Of a stretch of 64,000 nt of DNA, positions 35,586 through 45,182 are shown piece by piece. The DNA is from Arthrobacter sp. 131MFCol6.1. Lineage in GTDB: Bacteria > Actinomycetota > Actinomycetes > Actinomycetales > Micrococcaceae. Each line of letters begins with the position of its first letter. Position 1 is the stretch's first letter. A program made the position numbers and the translations under genes. The stretch is taken from NCBI RefSeq assembly GCF_000374925.1, contig NZ_KB895541.1:1180122-1244121 (forward strand), written 5' to 3'. The notes beneath the pieces are model-generated. The model made no database searches, had not been told where the DNA came from, and worked only from the letters and a program-made list of their open reading frames with translations.

Positions 35586-36245
35586 TTAGCGCGCGATTGC
35601 CTGGGGCTTGATCTTGCGGGAATCCAGGACCTGGTCAATGAGGCCGTACTGCATGGCCTCGGCGGCCGTGAGGATCTTGTCCCGCTCGATGTCGTTGTTG
35701 ACCTGCTCCGGCGTGCGGCCGGAGTGCTTGGCCAGCGTGTCCTCGAGCCAGGAGCGCATGCGCATGACCTCGGCGGCCTGGATCTCCAGGTCCGAGGCCT
35801 GCCCGCCCTGTCCGCCGGACAGTGAGGGCTGGTGGATCAGTACGCGGGCGTTCGGCAGCGCGAGGCGCTTGCCCGGCGTGCCGGCCGCGAGCAGCACGGC
35901 GGCGGCGCTGGCCGCCTGGCCGAGGCAGACGGTCTGGATCTCAGGCCGGATGTACGTCATGGTGTCGTAGATCGCGGTCATGGCGGTGAAGGAACCGCCC
36001 GGGGAGTTGATGTAGAGCGTGATGTCGCGGTCCGGGTCGGTGGACTCGAGCACCAGCAGCTGGGCCATGACGTCGTCGGCCGAGGCGTCGTCGACCTGCA
36101 CGCCAAGGAAGATGATGCGGTCCTCGAACAGCTTGGTGTACGGGTCCTGGCGCTTGAAGCCGTAGGGGGTGCGCTCTTCGAACTGGGGCAGCACGTAGCG
36201 GCTGCTCGGCAGGTTACCGGCAGTCGAACCGAAGTTGTAGTTCAT
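35586..36245 (-). CDS. clpP2: ATP-dependent Clp protease proteolytic subunit ClpP2
   Basis: The serine-protease subunit carries the triad Ser in [15 protein letters not shown], His in LIHQPSLSG, and Asp in [12 protein letters not shown]. The N-terminus with [20 protein letters not shown] is typical of actinobacterial ClpP2, which pairs with ClpP1 in a mixed tetradecamer. The ATG at 36245 is preferred because AGGAG lies eight bases upstream; ATGs two and seven codons earlier are spaced less well. The gene is 38 bp after clpP1. Confidence 0.97.
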   Translation of the reverse strand: MNYNFGSTAGNLPSSRYVLPQFEERTPYGFKRQDPYTKLFEDRIIFLGVQVDDASADDVMAQLLVLESTDPDRDITLYINSPGGSFTAMTAIYDTMTYIRPEIQTVCLGQAASAAAVLLAAGTPGKRLALPNARVLIHQPSLSGGQGGQASDLEIQAAEVMRMRSWLEDTLAKHSGRTPEQVNNDIERDKILTAAEAMQYGLIDQVLDSRKIKPQAIAR

Positions 36246-36283
36246 GTTCATTGCTCCTGAATTCATTGCTGTCTACCTGCCGG

Positions 36284-36949
36284 TCAGTTCTCGGTGGCTG
36301 TCGCAGCGCCGCCGCTGTTGCCGGAGCCGTTGGCGTTTGTTCCGCCGCCGCCGGCCACGGATCCGGCGTGCGCGGCGATCTTGTCGAAGAAGCCGTATTC
36401 GAGGGCTTCCGGGGCCGTGAACCACTTGTCGCGGTCGTTGTCCTTGAGGATGGTTTCCACGGTCTGCCCGGTCTGGTCGGCGGTCAGTTCGGCCATAACC
36501 TTCTTCATGTGCAGAATCAGCTCGGCCTGGATCTTGATGTCCGACGCCGTGCCGCCGATGCCGCCGGAAGGCTGGTGCATGAGGATGCGGGCGTTGGGGG
36601 TGGCGTAGCGCTTGCCCTTGGTGCCGGAGGAGAGCAGGAACTGGCCCATGGACGCCGCGAGGCCGGTGGCAACCGTGACAACATCGTTCGGGATGAACTG
36701 CATGGTGTCGTAGATGGCCATGCCGGCGGTGACGGAGCCGCCGGGTGAGTTGATGTAAAGGTAGATGTCCCTTTCAGGATTCTCCGCCGAGAGCAGCAGC
36801 AGCTGGGAGCAGATCGCGTTGGCGTTATCGTCGCGGACCTCGGAGCCGAGCCAGATGATGCGCTCTTTCAGCAGGCGGTTGTAAATGTAGTTATCCTGGG
36901 CTGCCGGATCGACCGTGGCCATCCGGGGTGCCCCTGCTTGCTGTGACAT
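36284..36949 (-). CDS. clpP1: ATP-dependent Clp protease proteolytic subunit ClpP1
   Basis: The triad is Ser in [14 protein letters not shown], His in [11 protein letters not shown] and Asp in [33 protein letters not shown] is the usual N-terminus. The last 25 residues are a Gly/Asn/Ser/Thr-rich flexible tail not needed by the fold. With ClpP2 it forms the mixed ClpP core served by ClpX. The ATG at 36949 has GAGAGG nine bases upstream. Confidence 0.97.
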   Translation of the reverse strand: MSQQAGAPRMATVDPAAQDNYIYNRLLKERIIWLGSEVRDDNANAICSQLLLLSAENPERDIYLYINSPGGSVTAGMAIYDTMQFIPNDVVTVATGLAASMGQFLLSSGTKGKRYATPNARILMHQPSGGIGGTASDIKIQAELILHMKKVMAELTADQTGQTVETILKDNDRDKWFTAPEALEYGFFDKIAAHAGSVAGGGGTNANGSGNSGGAATATEN

Positions 36950-37176
36950 ATGTACTTACCTCTCGCTGGCGACGGTGACGCCACTGGACGACATCACTGA
37001 ACTTTCCTACAGCGACACTAACCGTTTTCACGCCCGCTTTGTTCGCTGGCGCCGGGCTGTTCGCTGACGGCGCACGATTGCCGGAACCCCTCGCGCCGGG
37101 TCCCGGATGCGGGGCGTTCGTGGCCCCCGAACCAACCGTGCCGGCCGGGCGTGGCCGCAGGCGGGGACTTAAAGCG

Positions 37177-37209
37177 GTCGGCCCCCGGATCGGTGATCCG
37201 GGGGCCGAC
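37177..37209 (-). terminator. Terminator of tig
   Basis: GTCGGCCCCCGGATC and GATCCGGGGGCCGAC pair perfectly around a GGT loop, 21 bp after the trigger-factor stop. The remainder of the gap 36950-37176 holds the clpP1 upstream region and nothing recognised. Confidence 0.85.
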
Positions 37210-37230
37210 TGTTCTAAGTCTCAGGGACTG

Positions 37231-38625
37231 CTAGAACTTCACTGCTGCGGGGTCATCGCTCGGCGTGGCCTCGGTGGTGGCTTCTTCCGAAGCTGCTTCG
37301 TCCTCAACGGTCTCGGCGGCCGGGGCAGCCTCGTCGCCGGGGCGGACGAAATCGCTCAGGTCAACCTTGTTGCCCTCGGAGTCTGTGACCTCGGCCTGGC
37401 CCAGCACAACGGCCAGTGCCTTGCGGCGGCGGACCTCGGAAACCATCATGGGCACCTGGCCGCTCTGATCGATGATCTGGGCGAACTGGTTCGGGTCCAT
37501 GCCGTACTGGCTGGCGGTGGTGACGATGTAGTCGATCAGCTCATTCTGGCTGACGTTGACTTCTTCCTTCTCAGCGATGGCATCGAGGATGATCTCGTTC
37601 TGGAAGGCGCGCTCGGTGTTGGCCTTAACCTCGGCGCGGTGTTCCTCGGTGTCGTGCTCGCCTTCACCGTGGGCGTTTTCGGCGCTGAAGTGCTGCTCAA
37701 GCTGCTCTTCGACGATCGACGCCGGGACGGGAACCTCGACGAGCTCAACGAGCTTGTCCAGGACCTTGTCGCGGGCCTCGACGCCCTGGTCAACAACCTT
37801 GGACTCGGCGGCCTGCTTGGCAAGGTCCTCACGGAGTTCGGCCAGGGTGTCGAATTCGCTGGCGAGCTGGGCGAAGTCGTCGTCGGCGACGGGGAGCTCG
37901 CGCTCCTTGACGGCCTTGACGGTGACCTTGACCTGGGCGGACTCGCCGGCGTGCTCGCCGCCGACCAGCGTGGTGTCAAAGATGGCGTCTTCGTCGGCGC
38001 TGAGGCCGGTGACGGCCTCGTCGAGGCCTTCAAGCATGGTGCCGGCGCCAACCTGGTAGGACAGGCCGGAGGCGGAGTCAACATCGGCGCCGTCGATCGA
38101 GGCTGCGATGTCGATGGTCAGGAAGTCGCCATCGGCGGCCGGGCGGTCCACGGACTTCAGCGTGCCGAAGCGGCCGCGGAGCTCGTCCAGGGCCTTGTCG
38201 ACGTCGGCGTCCGAAGACTCGGCGGCGGCGACCTCAACCTTGATGCCGGCGTAGTCCGGCAGTTCGATCTCGGGGCGGATGTCAACCTCGGCGTGGAACT
38301 TGAGTTCGCCGTCGGTGGCGGACGGGTCCGGAACCTCGGTGATCTCGACCTCGGGGCGGCTCAGGGGGCGGATGCCGGTTTCCTGCACGGCGGCCTGGTA
38401 CCAGCCGTTGAGGCCTTCGTTGATGGCCGTCTCCAGGACGTAGCCGCGGCCAACGCGCTGGTCAATGAGCTTGGAGGGGACCTTGCCCTTGCGGAAACCG
38501 GGGACCTGGATCTGCGAAGCAACAGTCTTGTATGCCTCTGCGATGCTGGGCTTCAATTCCTCAAAAGGGACCTCAACATTGAGCTTGACCCGCGTGGGGG
38601 TGAGGTTCTCGACAGCGCTCTTCAC
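37231..38625 (-). CDS. tig: Trigger factor, ribosome-bound chaperone and prolyl isomerase
   Basis: The 464-residue chaperone binds L23 and shields nascent chains. The N-terminal ribosome-binding domain has the signature [14 protein letters not shown] near residue 42. The FKBP-like isomerase domain follows ([14 protein letters not shown], about 155-240), then a long helical C-terminal arm and an acidic, Ala/Glu-rich tail (about 425-464). It precedes clpP1-clpP2-clpX on the same strand, a classic arrangement linking folding with degradation. Confidence 0.98.
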   Translation of the reverse strand: MKSAVENLTPTRVKLNVEVPFEELKPSIAEAYKTVASQIQVPGFRKGKVPSKLIDQRVGRGYVLETAINEGLNGWYQAAVQETGIRPLSRPEVEITEVPDPSATDGELKFHAEVDIRPEIELPDYAGIKVEVAAAESSDADVDKALDELRGRFGTLKSVDRPAADGDFLTIDIAASIDGADVDSASGLSYQVGAGTMLEGLDEAVTGLSADEDAIFDTTLVGGEHAGESAQVKVTVKAVKERELPVADDDFAQLASEFDTLAELREDLAKQAAESKVVDQGVEARDKVLDKLVELVEVPVPASIVEEQLEQHFSAENAHGEGEHDTEEHRAEVKANTERAFQNEIILDAIAEKEEVNVSQNELIDYIVTTASQYGMDPNQFAQIIDQSGQVPMMVSEVRRRKALAVVLGQAEVTDSEGNKVDLSDFVRPGDEAAPAAETVEDEAASEEATTEATPSDDPAAVKF

Positions 38626-38693
38626 AGTCTAAGTACTCCTGGTGTGGGGGGTATGGGGTTCTGCATTGCCACGTGCTGGCAGTGCTTGCAGAG

Positions 38694-38768
38694 TCGGGGT
38701 GACAGGATTTGAACCTGCGACTTCCTGCTCCCAAAGCAGGCGCTCTAGCCAAGCTGAGCTACACCCCG
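38694..38768 (-). tRNA. tRNA-Pro (anticodon TGG)
   Basis: Acceptor CGGGGTG/CACCCCG with discriminator A, D arm GCTCAGCTTGGCTAGAGC, anticodon stem CCTGC/GCAGG around TTTGGGA (anticodon TGG) and T arm GCAGGTTCAAATCCTGT all fold. The C1-G72 pair is typical of bacterial tRNA-Pro. CCA is not encoded. Confidence 0.97.
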
Positions 38769-38899
38769 TAAGTGCACAGAACAGTCTACGGTCATACTGT
38801 GCTGATTTGCACATTTGACACCGGGGCCCTGAATTGGGTTTAGTTGTATCCGGCTTGAACAGCCGCCCGGAAGTTTTACTGGAGTTCCAGTGAGATCCC

Positions 38900-38970
38900 G
38901 GGGACGTAGCTTAATGGTAAAGCCTCAGTCTTCCAAACTGATTACGCGGGTTCGATTCCCGTCGTCCCCT
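38900..38970 (+). tRNA. tRNA-Gly (anticodon TCC)
   Basis: This is a 71-nt tRNA with acceptor GGGGACG/CGTCCCC, discriminator T as usual for glycine, short D loop (AATGGTAA), anticodon loop CTTCCAA (anticodon TCC) and T arm GCGGGTTCGATTCCCGT. CCA is not encoded. A strong terminator follows 18 bp later. It is divergent from tRNA-Pro. Confidence 0.97.
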
Positions 38971-38988
38971 CGGAAATATGACGAAACA

Positions 38989-39014
38989 AAGCCCCTCCGC
39001 GGAGGGGCTTTTTT
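38989..39014 (+). terminator. Terminator of tRNA-Gly
   Basis: AAGCCCCTCCGCGGAGGGGCTT forms an uninterrupted palindromic stem followed by a run of T, a textbook intrinsic terminator. Confidence 0.93.
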
Positions 39015-39109
39015 CATGCCCTTGGCCGTCGATTGCTCCACAACTGCCCTTCTGGAGGCTCAAAAGGGCTGTTGCGGAGCAATGGATGCGGCTGGGCAGG
39101 CGTACCGGC

Positions 39110-40027
39110 TCAGGCCTGCTGGCAGGCGGGGCACCAGTACAGCTTCCGGGCGCCGAGCTCGGTCAGCGCCACCGGCGTTCCGCAGTCGCGGCAGTCGAGT
39201 CCGTGCCGCCGGTAGACGAAGTGGGCCTCCTCCGGAGCGGGCAGCACGCCGCGGGCTTCGCCGGCTCCGGCCCCGTTCCAGTACTGCGGCGTCGTGGTGA
39301 TGATCCGTCCGTCCCTGACGCCGTCGGACATCATGGCCGCGGTGTCGTCCCAGAGCCGGCGGGCCGCGTCCGGTGACAGTTCAGCGCCGGGCAGCCAGGG
39401 GTTGAGCCGCTGCCGGAACAGCAGTTCGGCCCGGTAGACGTTCCCGACGCCGGCAATCACCTTTTGGTCCATCAGCAGGGCAGCCAGCGGTGTACGTTTG
39501 CCCGCCACGGTGGCGGTGAAGGCGTCCCGGTCGCCCGAAAGGTTCCGCAACGGGTCCGGGCCGAGCCGCGCCAGTACGGCCGCCGCTTCCACGTCCGTGA
39601 TCGCCTCGCAGGTGGTCGCACCGCGGAGATCGGCCCAGCCGTGCACGCCGGCGAGCCGGACGCGGACGGCACCGACCGGCGCGGGCGGGCCCACGTACGC
39701 GGCGGGACCGGCCGCATCACCGTCGTCGTAGACTTCCCGCTCCCCCACCTTCCGGGGCGCGCCGATGCTGGACGCGCCGCGGAAGGTGTCGTCGCCGCCG
39801 AAATCCCAGGCGCCGTAGAGCCCCAGGTGGACGTGCAGGAGAAGCCCGTGCCCGAACTCCAGGAAGAGGTGCTTCCCGTGCGCCACGGAACCGACGAGGG
39901 TGTGGCCGTCCAGCAGCGCCGCGCCTTGGGCAAACCGGCCCTGCGGACTGGAGACCGCGAGCCGCTCCCCCGCGAAAACGTCCCCGAACTGGCGGGCCAG
40001 CCGGTGGACGGAATGCCCCTCCGGCAC
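39110..40027 (-). CDS. Fpg/Nei family DNA glycosylase (Nei2-like)
   Basis: This is a base-excision-repair glycosylase/AP lyase for oxidised bases. The 305-residue protein begins PEGHSVHRLARQF, the Nei-type start that supplies the catalytic Pro2 and Glu3. It has the H2TH region (LMDQKVIAGVGNVYRAELLF) and a C-terminal zinc finger with CRDCGT ... WCPACQ. The start motif PEGHS rather than PELPE points to Nei2 rather than MutM. The GTG start shares one base with the rpiB stop, so the genes are coupled. Confidence 0.94.
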   Translation of the reverse strand: MPEGHSVHRLARQFGDVFAGERLAVSSPQGRFAQGAALLDGHTLVGSVAHGKHLFLEFGHGLLLHVHLGLYGAWDFGGDDTFRGASSIGAPRKVGEREVYDDGDAAGPAAYVGPPAPVGAVRVRLAGVHGWADLRGATTCEAITDVEAAAVLARLGPDPLRNLSGDRDAFTATVAGKRTPLAALLMDQKVIAGVGNVYRAELLFRQRLNPWLPGAELSPDAARRLWDDTAAMMSDGVRDGRIITTTPQYWNGAGAGEARGVLPAPEEAHFVYRRHGLDCRDCGTPVALTELGARKLYWCPACQQA

Positions 40028-40518
40028 TAGTCGATAACCTCGCCGGTGCGCTCGTACGTGGCGATCTTGCCGATCCGGCGGACGTGACGCTCATCGTTGC
40101 TGAAGGGTTCGGCCAGGAACGCCTCGATGATTTCCGTGGCCTCGTCGACGCTGTGCTGGCGGCCGCCGACGGCTACGACGTTGGCGTCGTTGTGCTCGCG
40201 CGCCAGCTGGGCGGTGGACAGGTTCCAGGCCAGCGCGGCACGGACGCCCTTGACCTTGTTGGCGGCGATCTGCTCGCCGTTGCCCGAGCCGCCGAGGACG
40301 ATGCCGAGGGCGTGGGTTCCGGCTTCCTGGTCCGCAACGACGGCGAGGGCGGCGTTGATGCAGAACGACGGGTAGTCATCCAGGGCGTCGTAGACCTTGG
40401 GTCCATGGTCCACCACCTCGTACCCCTTGGCGCTGAGGTGGCTGACCAGGTGGGCGCTGAGCTCCATTCCGGCGTGGTCGGTGGCAATGTGCACGCGGGG
40501 CAGGTCAGAAATGGTCAC
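40027..40518 (-). CDS. rpiB: Ribose-5-phosphate isomerase B
   Basis: RpiB interconverts ribose 5-phosphate and ribulose 5-phosphate. The 163-residue protein has VHIATDHAGMELSAHL at the start, DYPSFCINAALAVV, and the phosphate-binding GIVLGGSGNGEQIAANKVKG, as in actinobacterial members that use Glu in place of the catalytic Cys. The GTG at 40518 fits the family start; a longer frame upstream looks non-coding. It is followed directly by the Nei-type gene. Confidence 0.95.
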   Translation of the reverse strand: MTISDLPRVHIATDHAGMELSAHLVSHLSAKGYEVVDHGPKVYDALDDYPSFCINAALAVVADQEAGTHALGIVLGGSGNGEQIAANKVKGVRAALAWNLSTAQLAREHNDANVVAVGGRQHSVDEATEIIEAFLAEPFSNDERHVRRIGKIATYERTGEVID

Positions 40519-40681
40519 GGCTGTTCCGTTCGGTTGCGGCGCCGGGCGGCGGCCGGGGGCGGTTGGGGTCTGGTCCAAGCGTACTAGGCCGGGTCTTCCG
40601 GGACGGTTCCGCAGCCGGCCGGACGCCGCACTGGGCGGTCGTGTTACACAGGCCCGGCACGCCGTCGTACTCCGCTGTCGT

Positions 40682-40759
40682 GCTCCACCGTTGATCTACA
40701 CCGCGGAGCGACACCGCCGTGCTACACCGTTGATCTACACCGCGGAGCGACACCGCCGC
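40682..40759. repeat. 39-bp direct repeat, two tandem copies plus a partial
   Basis: The unit GCTACACCGTTGATCTACAC followed by CGCGGAGCGACACCGCCGT occurs twice, differing at two positions, and a third copy begins (GCTACACCGCGG) at the stop of the DUF1648 gene. The gap 40519-40760 also contains shorter related fragments just upstream (GTACTCCGCTGTCGTGCTCC) and no gene. Confidence 0.85.
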
Positions 40760-40760
40760 G

Positions 40761-41762
40761 CTACACCGCGGGGGTCCCGCCGTTCCGCCGGGCCCTGTCC
40801 GCCACCCGGGACAGTGTTTGGGCGATGTTGTCGGCCGCGGTGGCACTCCCGCCGCTCACCGCCAGCCGGCGCCCGTCCGAGCGGTCGATGACCACCGCGG
40901 GGCCGCTGCTGACCAGCATCGCCGTGGTGTTGCCGTGGATCCGGTAGCCCCACCCGCCATAGTCCGCCGCCGTGACGTCCCTGGGCGTGGCGGCGTCGAT
41001 GGCCGCGGCCGGAACCTCCATGACCCGGACGAACCCTGCCGCGAAGACGTGCAGGCCGCCGCGGTCAACCCGGATCCGGGCCACCAGGAACGCCGCGGCC
41101 ACCAGGGCCGCCGCCACCAGGAGGACTGACAGCCACGGCACGGCAATGGTCAGGAGGGCGGCCGGCAGAAGCGTTGCGATGCCGAGCATGACGAAGATCG
41201 AGCTGCGGGCGTGGACCCAGAGGCTGACCCGGTCCCGGGCCAAATCAGGATCCTGTTCGCGCTCGAGCGCCTGCCGGACGGCGAGGTCGTCATCGACGGA
41301 CCAGCGCTCGTCGGCTTTGAAGACGAAACCCATGACGATGCCCAGGCCGAGGGCCGCGCCGCTGCCGAGTGCCAGAACCGAGGCGTCCACATGCGATCCC
41401 CGCGCATCGGGCAGGCCCAGCTGGCCCACGAGCACGGCGGCGAGGACTGTGGTGACGAAGAGGCTCATGGACAGGCCGGCGCCCATCATGATGCGGCGCA
41501 TCATTGCGGGGCGGGACAGCGGCACGGCCTGCAGCAGCACGGCCCAGCCGATTACCACGATCAGCGAGGCCCCGGCTCCCACGACCGTGCCGAACGGCGC
41601 GAAGTCGGCGGCACCGGCGGCGGTCCAGCGGACGGCGAGCGGCTCGGGCAGATCCCGGCGCACCAGAAGCGCACACACCACGAATCCTGCCGCCAGCATC
41701 AGGGGGAAACCGATGGCAAAGCGCAGCGCCCTGGCATCGACTGAGTCACGGATCTTTCCCAT
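40761..41762 (-). CDS. DUF1648-type integral membrane protein
   Basis: This is a 333-residue membrane protein. The N-terminal helix and the motif LPEPLAVRWTAAGAADFAPF match the DUF1648 domain found in regulator-like membrane proteins. About five further helices follow (near residues 60-80, 95-115, 128-148, 190-230). The C-terminal third is soluble, with a PH-like look (GGLHVFAAGFVRVMEVPAAA). The role is unknown. The stop lies at the 39-bp repeat array. Confidence 0.78.
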   Translation of the reverse strand: MGKIRDSVDARALRFAIGFPLMLAAGFVVCALLVRRDLPEPLAVRWTAAGAADFAPFGTVVGAGASLIVVIGWAVLLQAVPLSRPAMMRRIMMGAGLSMSLFVTTVLAAVLVGQLGLPDARGSHVDASVLALGSGAALGLGIVMGFVFKADERWSVDDDLAVRQALEREQDPDLARDRVSLWVHARSSIFVMLGIATLLPAALLTIAVPWLSVLLVAAALVAAAFLVARIRVDRGGLHVFAAGFVRVMEVPAAAIDAATPRDVTAADYGGWGYRIHGNTTAMLVSSGPAVVIDRSDGRRLAVSGGSATAADNIAQTLSRVADRARRNGGTPAV

Positions 41763-41946
41763 GCTCCAACGCTACCGCGGACGCACCTTGAGGGATCTGG
41801 GGACGTGCGCAGGTCAGGACGTGGCCGCCCCACACCGCACCCATCTGACGCGAATGGCCGCTAAGGGCAGCGGCTTAGGGGCCTTTCGTGGCAAATCGTG
41901 GACTGGGTGCAGAGGCCTTGGGGCCGGACATTGTGATCGGGCTAAC

Positions 41947-41982
41947 TTGCCAAGGGCGGCTGACGTGAAAGAATAATTTCAC
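41947..41982 (+). promoter_or_regulatory. Candidate pepN promoter with overlapping inverted repeat
   Basis: TTGCCA (41947-41952) and AGAATA (41970-41975) are 17 bp apart. The -10 element is covered by an inverted repeat GTGAAA-GAATAA-TTTCAC (41965-41982) that could be an operator. The remainder of the gap 41763-42038 shows nothing else. Confidence 0.35.
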
Positions 41983-42038
41983 AGTATCGCCGGCGGCTGC
42001 GGCCGGCCGGCAGTATCCATCTTCTTCTGGAGGCCCCT

Positions 42039-44603
42039 TTGCCCGGTATGAACCTGACCCGCGCCGAAGCCCGCGAGCGCGCCGCCCTGATCGACGTCGA
42101 CTCCTACGAGGTCAGCCTGGACCTGACCCGCGGCGAGAAGGTCTTCGGCTCCACCACGGCCGTGAAGTTCCGTGCCAAGCCCGGCTCGTCGACCTTCATC
42201 GACGCCGTGACCCACGCCGTGCAGAGCGTGAGCCTCAACGGCCGCGAACTGGATCCGGCCGAGGTCTCCGACGGCATCCGGATCCAGCTCCCGGACCTGG
42301 CGGCCGAGAACCACCTGCTCGTGGTCGCCGAGGCGCCGTACATGAACACCGGCGAAGGCCTGCACCGCTTCGTGGATCCGGTGGATAACGAGGTCTACCT
42401 GTACACCCAGTTCGAGGTCCCGGATTCGCGGCGCATGTTCGCCGTCTTCGAACAGCCCGACCTGAAGGCCAGCTTCACGTTCACCGTCACCGCACCCTCG
42501 CACTGGGACGTCGTGTCCAACTCCCCCACCCCGGTGCCGGTGGAGACCATCCCCGGCGCGGATGGGGGCGCCCGCTCCGTCTGGGAGTTCACGCCGACTC
42601 CGCGGCTGTCCTCCTATGTCACCGCACTGATCGCCGGGCCGTACCAGTCGGTGCGCAGCGAGGTCACGTCGGCGGCGGGCAAGGTCACCCCGCTGGGCAT
42701 CTTCGCCCGCAAGTCGCTCATGCAGTACCTCGATGCGGACAACATCTTCGAGCTCACCCGGCAGGGCTTCGAGTTCTTCGAGGCCCAGTTCGGCTGCCCG
42801 TACCCGTTCGAGAAGTACGACCAGCTCTTCGTGCCCGAGTTCAACGCCGGCGCCATGGAGAACGCCGGGGCCGTCACCATCCTGGAAGGCTACGTCTTCC
42901 GCGGCAAGGTCACCGACGCCCAGGTGGAACGCCGCGCCATCACCGTGCTGCACGAGCTCGCGCACATGTGGTTCGGCGACCTCGTCACCATGCGCTGGTG
43001 GAACGACCTCTGGCTCAACGAGTCCTTCGCCGAATACATGTCCCACCTGGCCGCCGTGGAGAACACCGAGTTCGGCCACGCCTGGACCACGTTCGCCTCC
43101 GTGGAGAAGTCCTGGGCCTACCGGCAGGACCAGCTGCCCACCACGCACCCGATCTTCGCCGAGATCAACGACCTCCAGGACGTCGAGGTGAACTTCGACG
43201 GGATCACCTACGCCAAGGGCGCCTCGGTGCTGCGCCAACTCGTCGCCTGGGTGGGCCCGGAGCAATTCATGTCCGGGGTGCGGGAGTACTTCAGCAAGCA
43301 CGCCTGGCAGAACACCGAGCTCAGCGACCTCATGGCCGAACTCGAGAAGGCCAGCGGCCGCGACCTGGAACGGTGGGGGCAGCTCTGGCTGGAGACCGCC
43401 GGCGTCAACACCCTGACACCGGAAATCTCGGCGGCCGCGGACGGCACCATCGAGTCGTTCGCCATCGTGCAGTCGGCGATCGAGAGCGAGCCGACCCTGC
43501 GCCCGCACCGCCTCGCCGTCGGCTTCTACAACCTCAACGGCGCCGGCAAGCTGGAGCGGGTGCACCGCGAGGAGCTCGACGTCGACGGCGAGCGCACTGT
43601 GGTCCCGGCCCTGGCCGGCCTTGCCCAGCCTGACCTGGTCCTGCTCAACGACGATGACCTCGCCTATGCCAAGGTCCGCCTGGATCCGAAGTCCCTCGCC
43701 ACCGCAACGGCCCACCTGAAGGACTTCAGCCAGAGCCTCCCCCGCACGCTCGTGTGGGGCTCAGCCTGGGACGCGGCGCGCGACGGCGAATCCCCGGCCC
43801 GCGGGTACGTGGAGCTAATCCTCGCCAACATCGCCGAGGAATCCGATTCCTCCGTGATCCTGGTCCAGCTCCGGCAGCTGGCCACCACGCTGACCTTCTA
43901 CGTGGCCGAGGAACACCAGGAAGCCACGGCCGTGGCCGCTGCCGACAAGCTCTGGGAGCTCGCCTCGGCGGTGCCTGCTGGCTCGGACGCCCAGCTGCAG
44001 TTCGTGAAGTCCTACGCCCTGCTGGCCCGCAGCGCCGGGCAGCTGGACACGGTGTCCGGGCTGCTGGACGGCTCGCTCACCCTCGACGGGCTGAGCGTGG
44101 ACCAGGACCTGCGGTGGGAGCTGCTGGCCTCCCTCGTGGCAGGCGGCCGCGCCGGGCAGGAGCGGATCGATGAGGAACTGGAGCACGACAACACCTCCAA
44201 CGGCCAGAACGCGGCGGCCCTGGCCAAGGCCGCCATCCCCACCCCGGAGGCCAAGGCCGAGGCCTGGGAATCGATTGTGGTCAAGGGCGATCTCTCCAAC
44301 GCCCTGCAGGGCTCCGCGGTGACCGGCTTCACCCGTGTCCTGGACACGTCCCTGCTCGAGCCGTACGCCGAGAAGTACTTCGAGGCCGTCCCGGGCATCA
44401 TGGCCGGCCGCACCCACGCGCTGGCCTCGCAGATCGTCGTCGGGCTCTACCCGGCCCAGCTGACCACGCAGGCCACGGTGGACCGCACGGATGAGTTCCT
44501 CGCCTCGCTGCCCGAGGGCAGTTCGGCGCTGCGCCGGATGATGCTGGAGAACCGTGACGGCGTTGCCCGTGCCCTGCGGGCCCGCCAGGCCGACGTCGGC
44601 TAA
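42039..44603 (+). CDS. pepN: Aminopeptidase N (M1 family zinc metallopeptidase)
   Basis: This enzyme removes N-terminal residues from peptides, finishing the work of Clp and other proteases. The 854-residue protein has the exopeptidase motif NAGAMENAGAV near residue 270 and the zinc site HELAHMWFGDLVT with the third ligand in NESFAEYMSHLA near 305-335. A C-terminal ERAP1-like helical domain follows. The TTG at 42039 has GGAGG five bases upstream, better than the ATG three codons later. There is no signal peptide, so it is cytoplasmic. Confidence 0.96.
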   Translation: MPGMNLTRAEARERAALIDVDSYEVSLDLTRGEKVFGSTTAVKFRAKPGSSTFIDAVTHAVQSVSLNGRELDPAEVSDGIRIQLPDLAAENHLLVVAEAPYMNTGEGLHRFVDPVDNEVYLYTQFEVPDSRRMFAVFEQPDLKASFTFTVTAPSHWDVVSNSPTPVPVETIPGADGGARSVWEFTPTPRLSSYVTALIAGPYQSVRSEVTSAAGKVTPLGIFARKSLMQYLDADNIFELTRQGFEFFEAQFGCPYPFEKYDQLFVPEFNAGAMENAGAVTILEGYVFRGKVTDAQVERRAITVLHELAHMWFGDLVTMRWWNDLWLNESFAEYMSHLAAVENTEFGHAWTTFASVEKSWAYRQDQLPTTHPIFAEINDLQDVEVNFDGITYAKGASVLRQLVAWVGPEQFMSGVREYFSKHAWQNTELSDLMAELEKASGRDLERWGQLWLETAGVNTLTPEISAAADGTIESFAIVQSAIESEPTLRPHRLAVGFYNLNGAGKLERVHREELDVDGERTVVPALAGLAQPDLVLLNDDDLAYAKVRLDPKSLATATAHLKDFSQSLPRTLVWGSAWDAARDGESPARGYVELILANIAEESDSSVILVQLRQLATTLTFYVAEEHQEATAVAAADKLWELASAVPAGSDAQLQFVKSYALLARSAGQLDTVSGLLDGSLTLDGLSVDQDLRWELLASLVAGGRAGQERIDEELEHDNTSNGQNAAALAKAAIPTPEAKAEAWESIVVKGDLSNALQGSAVTGFTRVLDTSLLEPYAEKYFEAVPGIMAGRTHALASQIVVGLYPAQLTTQATVDRTDEFLASLPEGSSALRRMMLENRDGVARALRARQADVG

Positions 44604-44691
44604 CGACCGCGGCACCGGCATCCCCGGCCAGCCTGGAACCCCGGCACCGCCCCTGTGCGGCGCCGGGGTTCCGTCGTTCTAGGCTGGAGTC

Positions 44692-45177
44692 ATGAACCTT
44701 GACGAACACCGCTATGCGCTGACCGTCCGCTGGACCGGGAACCTCGGGGCCGGGACGTCCACGTACCGCGGTTACTCGCGCGACCACGACGTCGAGATCC
44801 CCGGCTTGCCGGTGTTGCACGGCTCGGCCGATCCGACCTTCCACGGGGACCGCGGGCGTTACAACCCCGAACAGCTGCTCCTGGCCGCCCTCTCGCAGTG
44901 CCACATGCTTTCCTTCCTGCACGTGGCAGTGAAGCACGGCGTCGTGGTGACGGCGTACGAGGACCGGGCCGAGGGCCTGATGCGGACCAACCGGGACGGC
45001 AGCGGGCAGTTCGAATCCGTCACGCTGAAGCCCCGGGTGACGGTGGCGGAACCGGCGGCACCGGATGTTCTCGAGGAACTCCACGTCGAGGCCAACAAGG
45101 TCTGTTTCATCGCCCGCAGCGTCAACTTCCCGGTGCTGCACGAGCCGACGGCTGTGGTGGAGGGCCAGGCGGACTGA
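44692..45177 (+). CDS. OsmC family peroxiredoxin
   Basis: The 161-residue OsmC-like protein reduces organic or lipid hydroperoxides. The two redox cysteines are present: LLAALSQCHMLSFLHV and NKVCFIARSVNFPV. The N-terminus carries the strand-rich dimer region (YRGYSRDHDVEIPGLPVLHG). The gene is 88 bp after pepN on the same strand and convergent with the epimerase gene. Confidence 0.93.
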   Translation: MNLDEHRYALTVRWTGNLGAGTSTYRGYSRDHDVEIPGLPVLHGSADPTFHGDRGRYNPEQLLLAALSQCHMLSFLHVAVKHGVVVTAYEDRAEGLMRTNRDGSGQFESVTLKPRVTVAEPAAPDVLEELHVEANKVCFIARSVNFPVLHEPTAVVEGQAD

Positions 45178-45182
45178 ATAAT

